Assembly: GCF_030718205.1 (NCBI RefSeq)
Contig: NZ_JAUZQF010000001.1
Location: 124,001 to 188,000 of the forward strand
Reading direction: 5' to 3'
Length of the DNA: 64,000 nt
From: Nonomuraea turcica
GTDB lineage: Bacteria; Actinomycetota; Actinomycetes; Streptosporangiales; Streptosporangiaceae
Shown here: one piece after another, positions 37,126-46,615 of the stretch
Position numbering within the stretch: position 1 is the first letter of the stretch
Layout: each line of letters opens with the position of its first letter
Program-made: the position numbers and the translations under genes
The notes under the pieces: model-generated
The model's input: the letters and a program-made list of their open reading frames with translations, nothing else
Databases searched by the model: none
Told to the model about the DNA's origin: nothing

Positions 37126-37185
37126 AGTTACCGACATCTTTGTCGCCGACATCGACGTCGCCGACAAAAATGTCGGTTACCTCAG
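37122..37185. terminator. Long inverted repeat between convergent GNAT and purA genes
   Basis: A 26-position stem with four mismatches (37122-37147 against 37160-37185) spans the GNAT stop. It contains ACCGACAT on one side and ATGTCGGT on the other, and an inner CGACATCGACGTCG. T/A tracts (CTTTG, CAAAAATG) are part of the stem. The position between convergent genes suggests a bidirectional terminator. Confidence 0.65.
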
Positions 37186-37247
37186 GCGAGGAACGTGAAC
37201 GCGGCCAGGCGACGTGGCCGGCGACCCGCCGGCCACGTCAGAGCCGG

Positions 37248-38531
37248 TCAGACGAGCGAGCGCACCACCACGGTCTGGTCGCGGCCCGGGCCGACGCCGA
37301 TCGCGGAGACCGGCGCCCCGGCCATCTCCTCCAGCGCCCGTACATAAGACTGCGCCGTCGGCGGCAGGTCATCGAAGGACTTGGCGCTGGTGATGTCCTC
37401 CTGCCACCCCGGGAACTCCTCGTAGATCGGCGTCGCGTGGTGGAACTCGGTCTGCGTCATCGGGATCTCGTCGTGCCGCACCCCGTCCACGTCGTAGGCC
37501 ACGCACACCGGGATCCGCTCCAGCCCCGACAACACATCCAGCTTGGTGAGGAAGTAGTCGGTGATCCCGTTGATGCGGGTCGCGTAGCGGGCGATCACCG
37601 CGTCGAACCAGCCGCAGCGGCGGTTGCGGCCGGTGGTGACGCCGTACTCGCCACCGGTCTGGCGCAGCCACTCGCCCATCTCGTCCGTCAGCTCGGTCGG
37701 GAAGGGCCCGGAGCCGACCCGGGTCGTGTACGCCTTCAGGATGCCGATGATCTTGGTGAGCCGGTTCGGCGGGATCCCGGCTCCGGCGCACGCGCCGCCC
37801 GACGTGGGAGACGACGACGTGACGAACGGGTACGTGCCGTGGTCGATGTCGAGCAGCGTCCCCTGCCCGCCCTCCAGCAGCACGAACTTGCCCTCGTCCA
37901 GCGCCTTCGAGAGCACCAGCGTGGTGTCGGCGATGTGTGGCTTGAGCCGCTCGGCGTAGGCGAGGTATTCCTCCAGCACGGCTTCGTGGTCGATCCCGCG
38001 CCGGTTGTAGACCTTGGTCAGCACCTGGTTCTTCTCGGTCAGCGCGACTTCGATCTTCTTCGCCAGGATGCCCGGGTCGAGCAGGTCCTGCACGCGCACG
38101 CCCATGCGTGCGATCTTGTCGCCGTACGCGGGCCCGATCCCGCGCCCGGTCGTGCCGATCCTGGCCTTGCCCAGGTAGCGCTCGGTGACCTTGTCGAGCG
38201 CCTTGTGGTGGGGCATGATCAAGTGCGCGTTCGAGGAGATCAGCAGCCGCTCGGCGGAGATACCCCGCGCGGCCAGCCCGTCGATCTCGCTCAGCAGGAC
38301 ACCCGGGTCGATCACCACACCGTTGCCGATCACCGGCACGACTTCTGGCGAGAGGATTCCGGTGGGAAGCAGGTGGAGGGCGTATTTCTGGTCGCCGATG
38401 ACGACCGTGTGTCCCGCGTTGTTGCCACCCTGATAACGGACGACGTAATCGACGTCGCCACCGAGCAGGTCGGTGGCCTTGCCCTTGCCCTCATCGCCCC
38501 ACTGGGCACCAACGAGAACGGCAGCCGGCAT
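37248..38531 (-). CDS. purA: Adenylosuccinate synthase
   Basis: 427 residues. [20 protein letters not shown] is the GTP-binding start signature, [12 protein letters not shown] follows, then [35 protein letters not shown] and [13 protein letters not shown]. The enzyme joins IMP and aspartate using GTP in AMP synthesis. It is preceded in the same direction by the DUF3151 and fba genes, an order often seen in actinobacteria. Confidence 0.96.
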   Translation of the reverse strand: MPAAVLVGAQWGDEGKGKATDLLGGDVDYVVRYQGGNNAGHTVVIGDQKYALHLLPTGILSPEVVPVIGNGVVIDPGVLLSEIDGLAARGISAERLLISSNAHLIMPHHKALDKVTERYLGKARIGTTGRGIGPAYGDKIARMGVRVQDLLDPGILAKKIEVALTEKNQVLTKVYNRRGIDHEAVLEEYLAYAERLKPHIADTTLVLSKALDEGKFVLLEGGQGTLLDIDHGTYPFVTSSSPTSGGACAGAGIPPNRLTKIIGILKAYTTRVGSGPFPTELTDEMGEWLRQTGGEYGVTTGRNRRCGWFDAVIARYATRINGITDYFLTKLDVLSGLERIPVCVAYDVDGVRHDEIPMTQTEFHHATPIYEEFPGWQEDITSAKSFDDLPPTAQSYVRALEEMAGAPVSAIGVGPGRDQTVVVRSLV

Positions 38532-38629
38532 GGTTCAGTCTCCTGAGCACAAAACGAAACCCCTGGCGCAAGCGCGACAGGAGCTCTTGCGTAGTGAGAC
38601 TACCCGAACACGCCTAAACACCCCAAGGG

Positions 38630-39040
38630 CTAACCCTTGGTCAGCGCGTCGTAACCAGATTCCGTGCTGTCCTTAAGGAACTGCAGGCACCGCTCGGCCT
38701 CGTCTTTCTCGCCGATCGCCTGGGCGGCTCGCGACAGCGCGTACAGGCACCGCAGGAAGCCGCGGTTGGGCTCGTGCTCCCACGGAATGGGCCCGTGGCC
38801 CTTCCAGCCGCTGCGGCGCAGGTGGTCGAGCCCGCGATGGTAGCCCGTGCGCGCGAAGGCGTAGGAGGTCACGGCGTGCCCCTGGGCGAAGTATTCCTCC
38901 GCGAGCGCGGCCCACGCCGCCGGGTGGGCGGGGAAGCGGGCCGCCACGTCGGCGGGCTTGGCACCGGACTCCAGCGCCTCTCTGGCCTCGGGCTGATCCG
39001 GCAGGTGAGTCGGGGGCGGCCCGGCGAGAAGGTTATCCAT
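38630..39040 (-). CDS. DUF3151 family protein
   Basis: 136 residues from the ATG at 39040 (MDNLLAGPPPTHLP). It matches the actinobacterial DUF3151 family: AAWAALAEEYFAQGHAVTSYAFARTGYHRGLDHLRRSGWKG and RGFLRCLYALSRAAQAIGE. The helix pairs resemble tetratricopeptide-like repeats, but the function is unknown. It lies between fba and purA in the same direction. Its TAG stop falls in the loop of a small hairpin (CCAAGGG/CCCTTGG, 38623-38640). Confidence 0.85.
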   Translation of the reverse strand: MDNLLAGPPPTHLPDQPEAREALESGAKPADVAARFPAHPAAWAALAEEYFAQGHAVTSYAFARTGYHRGLDHLRRSGWKGHGPIPWEHEPNRGFLRCLYALSRAAQAIGEKDEAERCLQFLKDSTESGYDALTKG

Positions 39041-39074
39041 AGGACAAGTCATACCCGCCGGGCCGCCTCAATGG

Positions 39075-40097
39075 CTAGGAGATCTTCGTCCCAGCGCTCT
39101 TCAGGCTCTCGCACGCCTCCACGACACGCGCGGCCATCCCGGCCTCCGCGGCCTTGCCGTACGCGCGCGGGTCGTAGGACTTCTTGTTGCCCACGTCGCC
39201 GTCCACCTTGAGCACGCCGTCGTAGTTGCGGAACATGTGGTCCGCGATCGGCCTGGTGAAGGCGTATTGGGTGTCGGTGTCGACGTTCATCTTGACGACG
39301 CCGTAGGAGATGGCCTCGTGGATCTCCGAGAGCAGCGAGCCGGAGCCGCCGTGGAAGACCAGGTCGAACGGCTTGTCCTTGCCGTATTTGGCGCCGACCG
39401 CGTCCTGGATCTCCTTCAGCACGCTCGGCCGCAGCTTGACGTGGCCCGGCTTGTAGACGCCGTGCACGTTGCCGAACGTGGCGGCCAGCATGTAGCGGCC
39501 CTGCTCCCCGATGCCGACGGCCTCGGCGGTCGCCAGCGCGTCCTCGGCGGTCGTGTAGAGCTTCTCGTTGATCTCGCCGACGACGCCGTCTTCCTCGCCG
39601 CCGACGACGCCGATCTCCATCTCCATGATGATCCGGGCCCGCGCGCACTTGTCCAGGAGCTCCTTGGCGATCTCCAGGTTTTCCTCCAGCAGCACGGCCG
39701 AGCCGTCCCACATGTGCGACTGGAAGAGCGGGTCCAGGCCCTTGGAGACCCGCTCAAGGGAGATGTCGATCAGCGGCCGCATGAAGCCGTCGAGCTTGTC
39801 CTTGGGGCAGTGGTCGGTGTGCAACGCCACCGTGACGGGGTATTTCGCGGCCACGATCCGGGCGTACTCGGCCAGCGCCGTCGCCCCGGCGACCATGTCC
39901 TTGACGGTGGCGCCGGACAGGAACTCGGCGCCGCCGGTGGAGACCTGAACGATGCCGTCGCTCTCGGCCTCGGCGAAGCCGCGCAGAGCGGCATTCAGCG
40001 TCTGAGACGAGGTCACGTTGATCGCCGGGTAGGCGAATCCGCCGGCCTTGGCCCGGTCGAGCATCTCAGCGTAGACCTCTGGAGTCGCAATAGGCAT
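39075..40097 (-). CDS. fba: Class II fructose-bisphosphate aldolase
   Basis: 340 residues. PIATPEVYAEMLDRAKAGGFAYPAINV is the typical N-terminus. VTVALHTDHCPKDKL carries zinc-binding His and the catalytic Asp, MEIGVVGGEEDGV the acidic pair, GNVHGVYKPG another zinc His, and VFHGGSGS the last His with the phosphate loop. It splits fructose 1,6-bisphosphate in glycolysis and is zinc-dependent. Confidence 0.95.
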   Translation of the reverse strand: MPIATPEVYAEMLDRAKAGGFAYPAINVTSSQTLNAALRGFAEAESDGIVQVSTGGAEFLSGATVKDMVAGATALAEYARIVAAKYPVTVALHTDHCPKDKLDGFMRPLIDISLERVSKGLDPLFQSHMWDGSAVLLEENLEIAKELLDKCARARIIMEMEIGVVGGEEDGVVGEINEKLYTTAEDALATAEAVGIGEQGRYMLAATFGNVHGVYKPGHVKLRPSVLKEIQDAVGAKYGKDKPFDLVFHGGSGSLLSEIHEAISYGVVKMNVDTDTQYAFTRPIADHMFRNYDGVLKVDGDVGNKKSYDPRAYGKAAEAGMAARVVEACESLKSAGTKIS

Positions 40098-40170
40098 GAT
40101 TCATCTCCCTGAGAAGTTACGGCTTCGCGCCAGGGCCCAGTATCCCGGCTCCCTACCCCATGTGGTAGAT

Positions 40171-40182
40171 ACAACGCGTTGT
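40171..40182. promoter_or_regulatory. Perfect 12-bp palindrome in the fba/DedA divergent promoter region
   Basis: ACAACGCGTTGT is a perfect palindrome with a central CpG in the 142-bp region between the two divergent genes. The central CG dyad resembles LacI/GalR-type operators. No regulator is encoded next to it. Confidence 0.4.
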
Positions 40183-40239
40183 TGAAGGCGCGCGCCCGAT
40201 GGTCACGCCAGGCATGCCCGCTCCGGGTAGGCTCTCGGC

Positions 40240-40941
40240 GTGGACTGGCTTTTGAATCTCCTAGACCCGACGTGGTGGCTCACGATTCTTGGCGCTTTCG
40301 CCACGGTCGGCGTCCTGGCCATCATCTTCGCTGAAACGGGTCTGCTGCTCGGGTTCTTCTTGCCCGGCGACTCGCTGCTGGTGGCCGCGGGGATTTTCAG
40401 CTCGGCCTCGGTGGCCGCGGGAATGGGCATCGAGCCGCTCTCGCTGCCGGTCCTGTTGATCGGCACCCCGCTGTGCGCGATCGCGGGGGCCCAGCTCGGG
40501 CATTTCCTAGGTCTCCGATTCGGCCGCAAACTCTTTGACAAGCCGGATTCACGGTTGTTCAAGCGGGAGCACGTGCTCAGGGCCGAGGAGTTCTTCGAGA
40601 AGTTCGGCCCGGCCAAGGCGGTGATTCTGGCCAGGTTCGTGCCGATCGTCCGCACGTTCATGAACCCCGTGGCCGGCGTGCTGGAGATGCCGCCCAAACG
40701 GTTCTTCCTGTGGAACGTCATCGGCGGCGTCTTCTGGGTCGAGAGCCTGCTCCTGGTCGGCCACTTCCTCGGCGGCCAGGTCGACCCCAAGGAGATCGAC
40801 AAATACATCCTGCCGGGCGTCTTCCTCATCGTGCTCATCTCGCTGATCCCGATCTTCGTCGAGGTCGTCAAGAAGCGCCGCGAGGCCAAGCGGCTCCCCG
40901 TGCCCAACGGCAAACACCACCGCGTGGGCGATCCGTCCTGA
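40240..40941 (+). CDS. DedA-family membrane protein
   Basis: 233 residues from a GTG at 40240. The DedA/VTT pattern is clear: VLAIIFAETGLLLGFFLPGDSLLVAAG, GAQLGHFLGLRFGRKLF, KFGPAKAVILARFVPIVRTFMNPVAGVLEM with the conserved R-F-x-P-x-x-R, and NVIGGVFWVESLLLVGHFLG. The family is linked to flipping of undecaprenyl phosphate or phospholipids and membrane homeostasis. A basic cytoplasmic tail follows the last helix. Confidence 0.92.
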   Translation: MDWLLNLLDPTWWLTILGAFATVGVLAIIFAETGLLLGFFLPGDSLLVAAGIFSSASVAAGMGIEPLSLPVLLIGTPLCAIAGAQLGHFLGLRFGRKLFDKPDSRLFKREHVLRAEEFFEKFGPAKAVILARFVPIVRTFMNPVAGVLEMPPKRFFLWNVIGGVFWVESLLLVGHFLGGQVDPKEIDKYILPGVFLIVLISLIPIFVEVVKKRREAKRLPVPNGKHHRVGDPS

Positions 40942-40994
40942 CGGCGTAGGCGACTACCGGTAGGAGTGGCATACGTCACGGTACGCTGCCCACT

Positions 40995-41450
40995 GTGGGA
41001 CGCCACAGGTCAGATCCGATGGGCCTCGCCCGCCTGGCGCTCGCCGTCCTGGCGGTCGTGGCCGTGGTGACACTCCTGGTCATAGGCGGTCGCGCGCTGC
41101 TCGCCTCGCTCGACGCGCCGACCCAGGCCGAGCGCGAGCGCGCCACCGCGACCGCCCTCGCCACCGCCGGCACTGCCGGCACTGCCGGCCAGGAGGACAC
41201 CGTCCAGGTGCCGACGGTGCACATCGAGTGCCTGGCCCAAACCTGCCCCACCGTCACCGTACGGGTGCCGGGCGGCGACGTGCTCCAGCACCGTGAGATG
41301 AGCAAGGGCGAGGAGGTCAGCTACTTCGAGCCCGAGCTGGACGTGGTGCTCAGCGACGCGGGCACGGTCCGCGTCACCGAGAACGGCAAGCGGCGCGAGC
41401 AGGGGGAGCAGGGCGCCAGGCAGGCGTTCACTGCCCGCGCGCCCGGCTAG
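40995..41450 (+). CDS. Membrane-anchored protein with RodZ-C-like extracytoplasmic domain
   Basis: 151 residues from a GTG at 40995. One transmembrane helix (ARLALAVLAVVAVVTLLVIGG), an Ala/Thr-rich linker with short TAGTAG repeats, and a small beta-rich domain containing CLAQTCPTVTVRVPGGDVLQHREMSKGEE. The C-terminal part resembles the small beta domain of RodZ/DUF4115 proteins; that is a weak similarity by eye. It overlaps the pyrE stop by 4 bp in convergent orientation. Confidence 0.6.
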   Translation: MGRHRSDPMGLARLALAVLAVVAVVTLLVIGGRALLASLDAPTQAERERATATALATAGTAGTAGQEDTVQVPTVHIECLAQTCPTVTVRVPGGDVLQHREMSKGEEVSYFEPELDVVLSDAGTVRVTENGKRREQGEQGARQAFTARAPG

Positions 41451-41980
41451 AGGCCCAGCTCCTGCGGGGTGAAGGCGGTGCGGTAGTCGAGTCCCGCGCC
41501 GACGATCCGCTCGTGCGCTCCGCGGTCCACGATCGTGGCCACGGCCACCACCTCGGCCCCGGCCTCCCGCAGCGCCTCCACGGCGGTCAGCACCGACGCG
41601 CCGGTCGTGGAGGTGTCCTCGAGCGCGAGCACCCGCCGCCCCTTCACCTCGGGCCCCTCGATCCTGCGCTGCAGGCCGTGCTCCTTCATCGCCTTGCGCA
41701 CCACGAACGCGTCCAGCACGCGTCCCCGCGCCGCCGCGGCATGCAGCATCGCGGCCGCGATGGGATCGGCCCCCAGCGTGAGCCCGCCCACCGCGTCGTA
41801 GTCGAGATCCTCGGTCAGGTCGAGCATCACCTTGCCGACGAGGGGCGCGGCCACGCCGTCGAGCGTGATCCGCCGCAGGTCGAGATAGTAGTCGGCCTCT
41901 ATGCCGGAGGAGAGCGTGACCTTGCCGTGGACGACGGCCTTCTTCTTGATCTCGGCCAGCAGGTTGTCGCGATCTGTCAT
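41447..41980 (-). CDS. pyrE: Orotate phosphoribosyltransferase
   Basis: 177 residues from the ATG at 41980. VTLSSGIEADYYLDLRRITLD at the N-terminus, GLTLGADPIAAAMLH, FVVRKAMKEHGLQRRIEG (flexible loop with catalytic Lys), and the PRPP-binding motif VLALEDTSTTGASVLTAVEAL. It forms OMP in pyrimidine synthesis. The length is typical of short actinobacterial PyrE. Confidence 0.92.
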   Translation of the reverse strand: MTDRDNLLAEIKKKAVVHGKVTLSSGIEADYYLDLRRITLDGVAAPLVGKVMLDLTEDLDYDAVGGLTLGADPIAAAMLHAAAARGRVLDAFVVRKAMKEHGLQRRIEGPEVKGRRVLALEDTSTTGASVLTAVEALREAGAEVVAVATIVDRGAHERIVGAGLDYRTAFTPQELGL

Positions 41981-42123
41981 GCGTCCAAGCTTAGGGTCCT
42001 GACCAGGGTGCGAGCTTGCCGTGGGGGACGTTCGCCGGGCGGTAAAGACCGCGTCGCGGTTTAGTCGTGACGGGTTATGCGGAATGATTGCGCCGGGCAA
42101 CCCCGCGTAATCGTGAGGTCACT

Positions 42124-44454
42124 ATGGGTGTCGAATCGCCACAAAGCGACGCAGAGCTCCTGCAGGCCGTCAGGGAGGGCAACGCATCCGCTTACGGGCA
42201 GCTCTACGAGCGCCACGTCGCCGCGGCCCGCGCGCTGGCCCGGCAGCTCGTCAAGAGCACCGAGGCCGAGGACGTGATCGCCGAGGCGTTCACCAAGATC
42301 CTCGACCTGGTCGGCAGGGGCGCGGGTCCCGAGGCCGGCTTCCGCACCTACCTGCTGACCGTGGTGCGGCGCACGGTCCACGACCGGTCCAGGATCGAGG
42401 GCCGCCCACTGAGCACGGAGGAGATCGAGGACTACGACCCCGGGATGCCGTTCGTGGATCCCGCGCTCGTGGGGCTGGAGACGTCGCCGATCGCCACGGC
42501 ATACCTGTCGTTGCCCGAGCGGTGGCGGGCGGTGCTCTGGCACATCGAGGTGGAGCGGAGCAAGCAGGCTGAGGTGGCGCCGCTGCTGGGGCTGTCGGCC
42601 AATGGCGTGGCCGCGCTGACGTACCGGGCCAGGGAGGGGCTTCGGCAGGTCTACCTGCAGCTGCATCTGGGCACGCAGCCGCGGCCCGAGTGCCGTCCCG
42701 TTCTCGGCAAGCTGGGCTCCTACGTCAGGGGTGGGCTGACCAGGCGCGACGCCAAGGCGGTCGACGAGCATGTGAGCGGCTGCGAGGAGTGCCACGGGGT
42801 CCTGCTGGAGCTGGGCGATGTCAACCGCGGGCTGCGGGTCATCGTCGGACCGCTGATCGCCGGGCCGCTCTTCGGCGGCTACGCTGCCGCCCTCACCAAG
42901 CCGGCGGTCGGCGGCCGCGTGGGCGGGTTGCTGCGGGCCTCGGCGTGGCTGTGGCGGGCGCCCAAGCCCCAGCAGGCCGCGCTGGCCGGTGGCATGGCCG
43001 TCGTGCTCGCCGCGGCCATCGCGCTTCTGCTGATATCCGAGGCACGGCCGATCGACACGCCCACGCCCGCGCCGATCGCCCAGCCGCCGCCATCGGCGCT
43101 GCAGGCGCGGCCCGAGCCCAGAGAGGAGCCCGCGCGGGTCCCGCCGCCGGGCAGGACCGAGCGGCAGCCGGGCAAGGCGAGGCTGCGGGCCACGATCGAC
43201 CCGCTCGGTGCACTCGTACGCGCTCAGCCCGGCATCATCGGCATCCGCCTGCGCAACGACGGCGACGGGCCCAGCCAGGCCTTGGCGGCGCTCGTGGACC
43301 TGCCGCGGGGCGTGCGGCTCATCCCGGCGGCACGCCGTCACCAGGCCGCCTCCCTCGCCGGGCCCGCGGGCACGGTGGACGGCTGGGCCTGCCGCCCGGC
43401 CGGCGGCGGCGCGCGGTGCACCAGGGAGTCGCTCGCGGCCGGCCAGGGCACGGCGGTGTTCCTGCGGGTCCTCGTCGCCGGCGAGGCGCCGGTGGGCGCG
43501 GGGCCCGCTGTGCGCGTCGAGGCCGGCGCGCTGCGGGTCACGGCGCGGGCCGAGGAAGGCGTACGCGCGTCCGGGGCGCCGGCCAGGTTCGCCACCGAGG
43601 GCAAGGTGACCGTCAGGGCGATCGGCAACTCGCTGCTGACCTGTCCCGAGGAGCTGGTGGGCTGCGTGCCCGCCCGGCGGCGCGAGGGCGACCAGCTCGA
43701 CAACGACCTGTGGCCGATGACCGCGCTCGACCGGGACGGCGCGGCGGACACCACCTCCTCCAGCGCGGCCGAGTTGTCGCTGCCGAAGGGCAGCCGGGTC
43801 GTGTGGGCCGGGCTCTACTGGTCGGCGAGCGGCGAGCGGGCCGGGCCCATCAAGGTCCGCCCGCCCGGGCGGGCGGATTACGTGCCGGTCCGGCCCTCTC
43901 ACGTGGCCGTCCGCGAGCTCCCCGCCGGCCCCGTCTACCAGGCGTTCGCCGACGTGAGCCAGCTGGTCGCCGGCGCACGCAGGAGCGGCACATGGTGGGC
44001 GGCCGACGCGCCGATGGAGGAGGGGGTGGCCCGGTATGCCGGCTGGAGCCTGGTGCTGATCGTCACCGACCCCTCGGAGCCGTACAGCCAGGCCGTTGTG
44101 CTCGACACGGCCACCGTGATCGGCGGCCGGGCCGGGCGCGTACGCCTACCGCTCGGGGGCCTGACCCCCGCGGCCGCTCCGGCCAGGCTCGAACTGATCA
44201 CCTGGGAGGGCGACGCCGACCTCGCGGGCGACAAGGTCTCGCTCGGCTCCGGCGCCCTCACCCCCGCGGGCGGCGACCGCGATCCCGCCAACGTCTTCGA
44301 CGGCTCGTCGAGCGGTGCCGCGGGCATGACGTTCGGGGTCGACGTCGACACGGTCGGCGCCGAGCTCGGAGTGGATCCGGGACTGACGATCGCCACGGAC
44401 AAGGACGTCATCCTGCTCGGGATCGCCGCGTTGAGCGTGCGTGCGCGCTCGTGA
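42124..44454 (+). CDS. ECF sigma factor fused to zinc-finger anti-sigma, membrane helix and extracellular domain
   Basis: 776 residues from the ATG at 42124. Residues about 8-90 are sigma region 2 (LVKSTEAEDVIAEAFTKILDLV) and 125-185 region 4. They are followed by a zinc-finger anti-sigma-like segment with HVSGCEEC (H216, C220, C223), one transmembrane helix at about 289-305 and a Pro-rich linker. The rest is a large extracytoplasmic part with DUF11-like beta repeats and a C-terminal domain (VVWAGLYWSASGERAG). The sigma factor is thus tethered and probably released by proteolysis when the outside domain senses a wall or envelope signal. Confidence 0.85.
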   Translation: MGVESPQSDAELLQAVREGNASAYGQLYERHVAAARALARQLVKSTEAEDVIAEAFTKILDLVGRGAGPEAGFRTYLLTVVRRTVHDRSRIEGRPLSTEEIEDYDPGMPFVDPALVGLETSPIATAYLSLPERWRAVLWHIEVERSKQAEVAPLLGLSANGVAALTYRAREGLRQVYLQLHLGTQPRPECRPVLGKLGSYVRGGLTRRDAKAVDEHVSGCEECHGVLLELGDVNRGLRVIVGPLIAGPLFGGYAAALTKPAVGGRVGGLLRASAWLWRAPKPQQAALAGGMAVVLAAAIALLLISEARPIDTPTPAPIAQPPPSALQARPEPREEPARVPPPGRTERQPGKARLRATIDPLGALVRAQPGIIGIRLRNDGDGPSQALAALVDLPRGVRLIPAARRHQAASLAGPAGTVDGWACRPAGGGARCTRESLAAGQGTAVFLRVLVAGEAPVGAGPAVRVEAGALRVTARAEEGVRASGAPARFATEGKVTVRAIGNSLLTCPEELVGCVPARRREGDQLDNDLWPMTALDRDGAADTTSSSAAELSLPKGSRVVWAGLYWSASGERAGPIKVRPPGRADYVPVRPSHVAVRELPAGPVYQAFADVSQLVAGARRSGTWWAADAPMEEGVARYAGWSLVLIVTDPSEPYSQAVVLDTATVIGGRAGRVRLPLGGLTPAAAPARLELITWEGDADLAGDKVSLGSGALTPAGGDRDPANVFDGSSSGAAGMTFGVDVDTVGAELGVDPGLTIATDKDVILLGIAALSVRARS

Positions 44455-44640
44455 CCGCGAACGGGACAAACTGGTACGGTCTGCCTAGACGGTCTGGTGC
44501 ATCGGCGGGCAGGCGTCGAATCGTCGGCATTAACCCTCGCACGATCACCAGCTTTCATTACCCTGAGAGAGGGCCGCCGAGTCCGGTCTCTGACGGTGCA
44601 GAGCCAGCAAGGTCGGACCACCAGGAAAGGGGCGGTGTCA

Positions 44641-45882
44641 GTGGATCGCTGTGCGCTGTTCGTAGACGCCGGCTATCTGCTGGCTGATGGCGCGATGGCC
44701 GTGCACGGCACGCGTCATCGCGAAGCGGTCGCCTGGGATTACCCGGGCCTGCTCCAGCTGATGACCAGCCTGTCGCGCGAGCGCACCGGCCTGCCGCTGC
44801 TTCGGTGCTACTGGTACGAGGCGACGGTCGAAGGCCGCCGCACGCCGGAGCACGACGCGTTGGCCGACATCCCCGGCCTCAAGCTCAGGCTGTCACGGAT
44901 CCGGCCGGGCCGTCGCGAGGGCGTCGACGCCCAGGTCCACCGCGATCTCATGACGCTCGCCCGCAACAACGCCATCTGCGACGCGGTGGTCGTGAGCGGG
45001 GACGAGGACCTGGCGCAGGTCGTGTGCGACGCGCAGGACCTCGGCATCAGGGTGAGCGTCATCCACATCGCGGCCGACGGCGGCTGGGCCGTCTCCCGCT
45101 CGCTCCGGCAGGAGTGCGACGACCTGGTCGAGGTGGGCTCCGCCCACCTGCGGCCTTACGTCTCCCTGGTGACCGGTGTCACCGACGCGGCCTCCAACGG
45201 GCACCACCAGCCGCTCAGCAACGGTCAGGCCACGCACTCGCTGCCGCCCTCGTCGTCCTCCTCGTCCCTGCCTCCGTCCTCGTTGCCGTCGTCGCTGCCC
45301 CCGGCCACGCCGTCCACCGGCAGCCATGCCGCCGGCTCGTCGTCCTCTTCCACCTCGAGCAGCCAGCCGTCCTCCAACGGGCCGGTGTCGTCGGGGCGCG
45401 GGCATGCGTCATCCACGCCGCCCTCGCTGCCCACCTATGCCAGCTACCAGCAGGCGGAGCAGCCGTCGGCCCCGTCGACCGGGCCCATGCAGGCCCAGCA
45501 ATCAGCCCAGTCGCCCAGCACCGGGCAGTTCGCCTCGCCGTCGAGTGGGGGCACTTACCAGCCGTCGCAGCTGGGGCCGTACACCGGGCCGCAGCCCGCG
45601 CCCGTCACGCCGCCACCCGCCGCGACCGCGGGCGCCACCACGCTCTCCGACGCGGTCAAGGCCGCCCACCGGGAAGGGCACGACTTCGGCGAGTCCGTGG
45701 CCAGGGACGCGCCGGCGCTGTGGCTGGAGGCGGTGCTGGCCCGCAAGCCGCGCATGCCGTCCGACCTGGAGGCGCGGCTGCTTCAGGGGTCGTCGTTGCC
45801 GATCGATTTCCTGCTGCATGATGAGGTACGGCACGCGTTGCGGCGCGGCTTCTGGGACGCGCTCGAACGCGCCCGCCACTGA
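44641..45882 (+). CDS. NYN-domain (PIN-like) putative ribonuclease with long disordered linker
   Basis: 413 residues from the GTG at 44641, with GGAAAGGGG 8 nt upstream. Residues 1-160 are an NYN/LabA-like nuclease: ALFVDAGYLLADG, EGVDAQVHRDLMTLARNN, and AVVVSGDEDLAQVV with the conserved Asp residues for metal. Residues about 185-330 are Ser/Pro/Gln-rich, low-complexity linker. A small helical C-terminal domain (ALWLEAVLARKPRMPSDLEARLLQGSSLPIDFLL) follows. Likely an RNA-processing enzyme; the target is unknown. Confidence 0.85.
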   Translation: MDRCALFVDAGYLLADGAMAVHGTRHREAVAWDYPGLLQLMTSLSRERTGLPLLRCYWYEATVEGRRTPEHDALADIPGLKLRLSRIRPGRREGVDAQVHRDLMTLARNNAICDAVVVSGDEDLAQVVCDAQDLGIRVSVIHIAADGGWAVSRSLRQECDDLVEVGSAHLRPYVSLVTGVTDAASNGHHQPLSNGQATHSLPPSSSSSSLPPSSLPSSLPPATPSTGSHAAGSSSSSTSSSQPSSNGPVSSGRGHASSTPPSLPTYASYQQAEQPSAPSTGPMQAQQSAQSPSTGQFASPSSGGTYQPSQLGPYTGPQPAPVTPPPAATAGATTLSDAVKAAHREGHDFGESVARDAPALWLEAVLARKPRMPSDLEARLLQGSSLPIDFLLHDEVRHALRRGFWDALERARH

Positions 45883-46032
45883 CCCACCTCCCCGGCCCTT
45901 CCCCCGCTGCACCACTTCCCCAGTCCCGCCACCGCTCTCCGGCCGCGCCCTCCGCCGCCTTCCCGGCCGCCCCGCTCGTTTCGCCGTTTCCTTGACGTTG
46001 TGCGCTCTGGTCTCCCAACCGCCTACGCCACG

Positions 46033-46047
46033 GCCGTCACCGACGGC
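46033..46047. terminator. Small hairpin at the left edge of the biosynthetic cluster
   Basis: GCCGTC (46033-46038) and GACGGC (46042-46047) form a 6-bp stem just beyond the stop of the last cluster gene and after the convergent NYN gene. No T-run; assigned by position. Confidence 0.35.
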
Positions 46048-46051
46048 ACCT

Positions 46052-46615
46052 TCAAGATGAACGCTCCTGCTCGAACATCTCGAGAATCTCGCTGTACCAG
46101 TCCAGATCTGGAGCGGACGAAGAGCTCAGGTACCAGTCGTCGGACTGGGCGATGTTCAGCTGCCGGGCAATCGTTCGCAGCACCTTTGTGCTGGATGCCC
46201 ATTGCATGACCGCCCTGGCCCGGGAGAGCGCCCACGAGAGCTTCAGATCACTCTCGATGAACTGGAATGTTCGGTCCAGTTCGATGTGCAGTGTGGACGC
46301 AGGGGGCTCAGGACGTAGCCAAAGCTTCCAAGCAGTCGCACAGAGCGCCGGGTTCATGCGGTCGAGAGCCTCCAGGCTCGCGAATGCCTGCTCCAGCCGA
46401 TCGCTCACTTCCCGGACCTCGGCTCCGGCTTCGAGCACCCTAAGCCGTATCGCCTTCAGGAGCATGTTGTGCTGCGTCCACCAGGCGAGCCCCGTTTGCC
46501 CCGACTTCAACGCTCCGTCGAGGTCGTAACGGAGCGCCATCAACGCCAGATGAAGGGCGTTCATCTCACGCTTGGCCTTGAGCCAGTCCTTGACGGGGTC
46601 GATGCGAACCGTCAT
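46052..46615 (-). CDS. Helical protein paired with the cluster nucleotidyltransferase
   Basis: 187 residues from the ATG at 46615, overlapping the upstream stop by 1 bp. I do not recognise the family. It is predominantly helical and rich in Leu, Ala and Trp (LKAKREMNALHLALMALRYDL, LAWWTQHNMLLKAIRLRVLEAG). The pairing of a nucleotidyltransferase with a small helical partner resembles MNT-HEPN or kanamycin-nucleotidyltransferase-type pairs, but no RxxxxH HEPN motif is seen. Last gene of the leftward biosynthetic operon, so it is probably needed for the same product. Confidence 0.6.
   Translation of the reverse strand: MTVRIDPVKDWLKAKREMNALHLALMALRYDLDGALKSGQTGLAWWTQHNMLLKAIRLRVLEAGAEVREVSDRLEQAFASLEALDRMNPALCATAWKLWLRPEPPASTLHIELDRTFQFIESDLKLSWALSRARAVMQWASSTKVLRTIARQLNIAQSDDWYLSSSSAPDLDWYSEILEMFEQERSS

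Noticed and set aside
42061..43902. 613-codon minus-strand frame opposite the ECF sigma fusion
   Set aside because: Antisense frame caused by high GC at codon position three; Arg/Gly/Pro-rich, no domain pattern.
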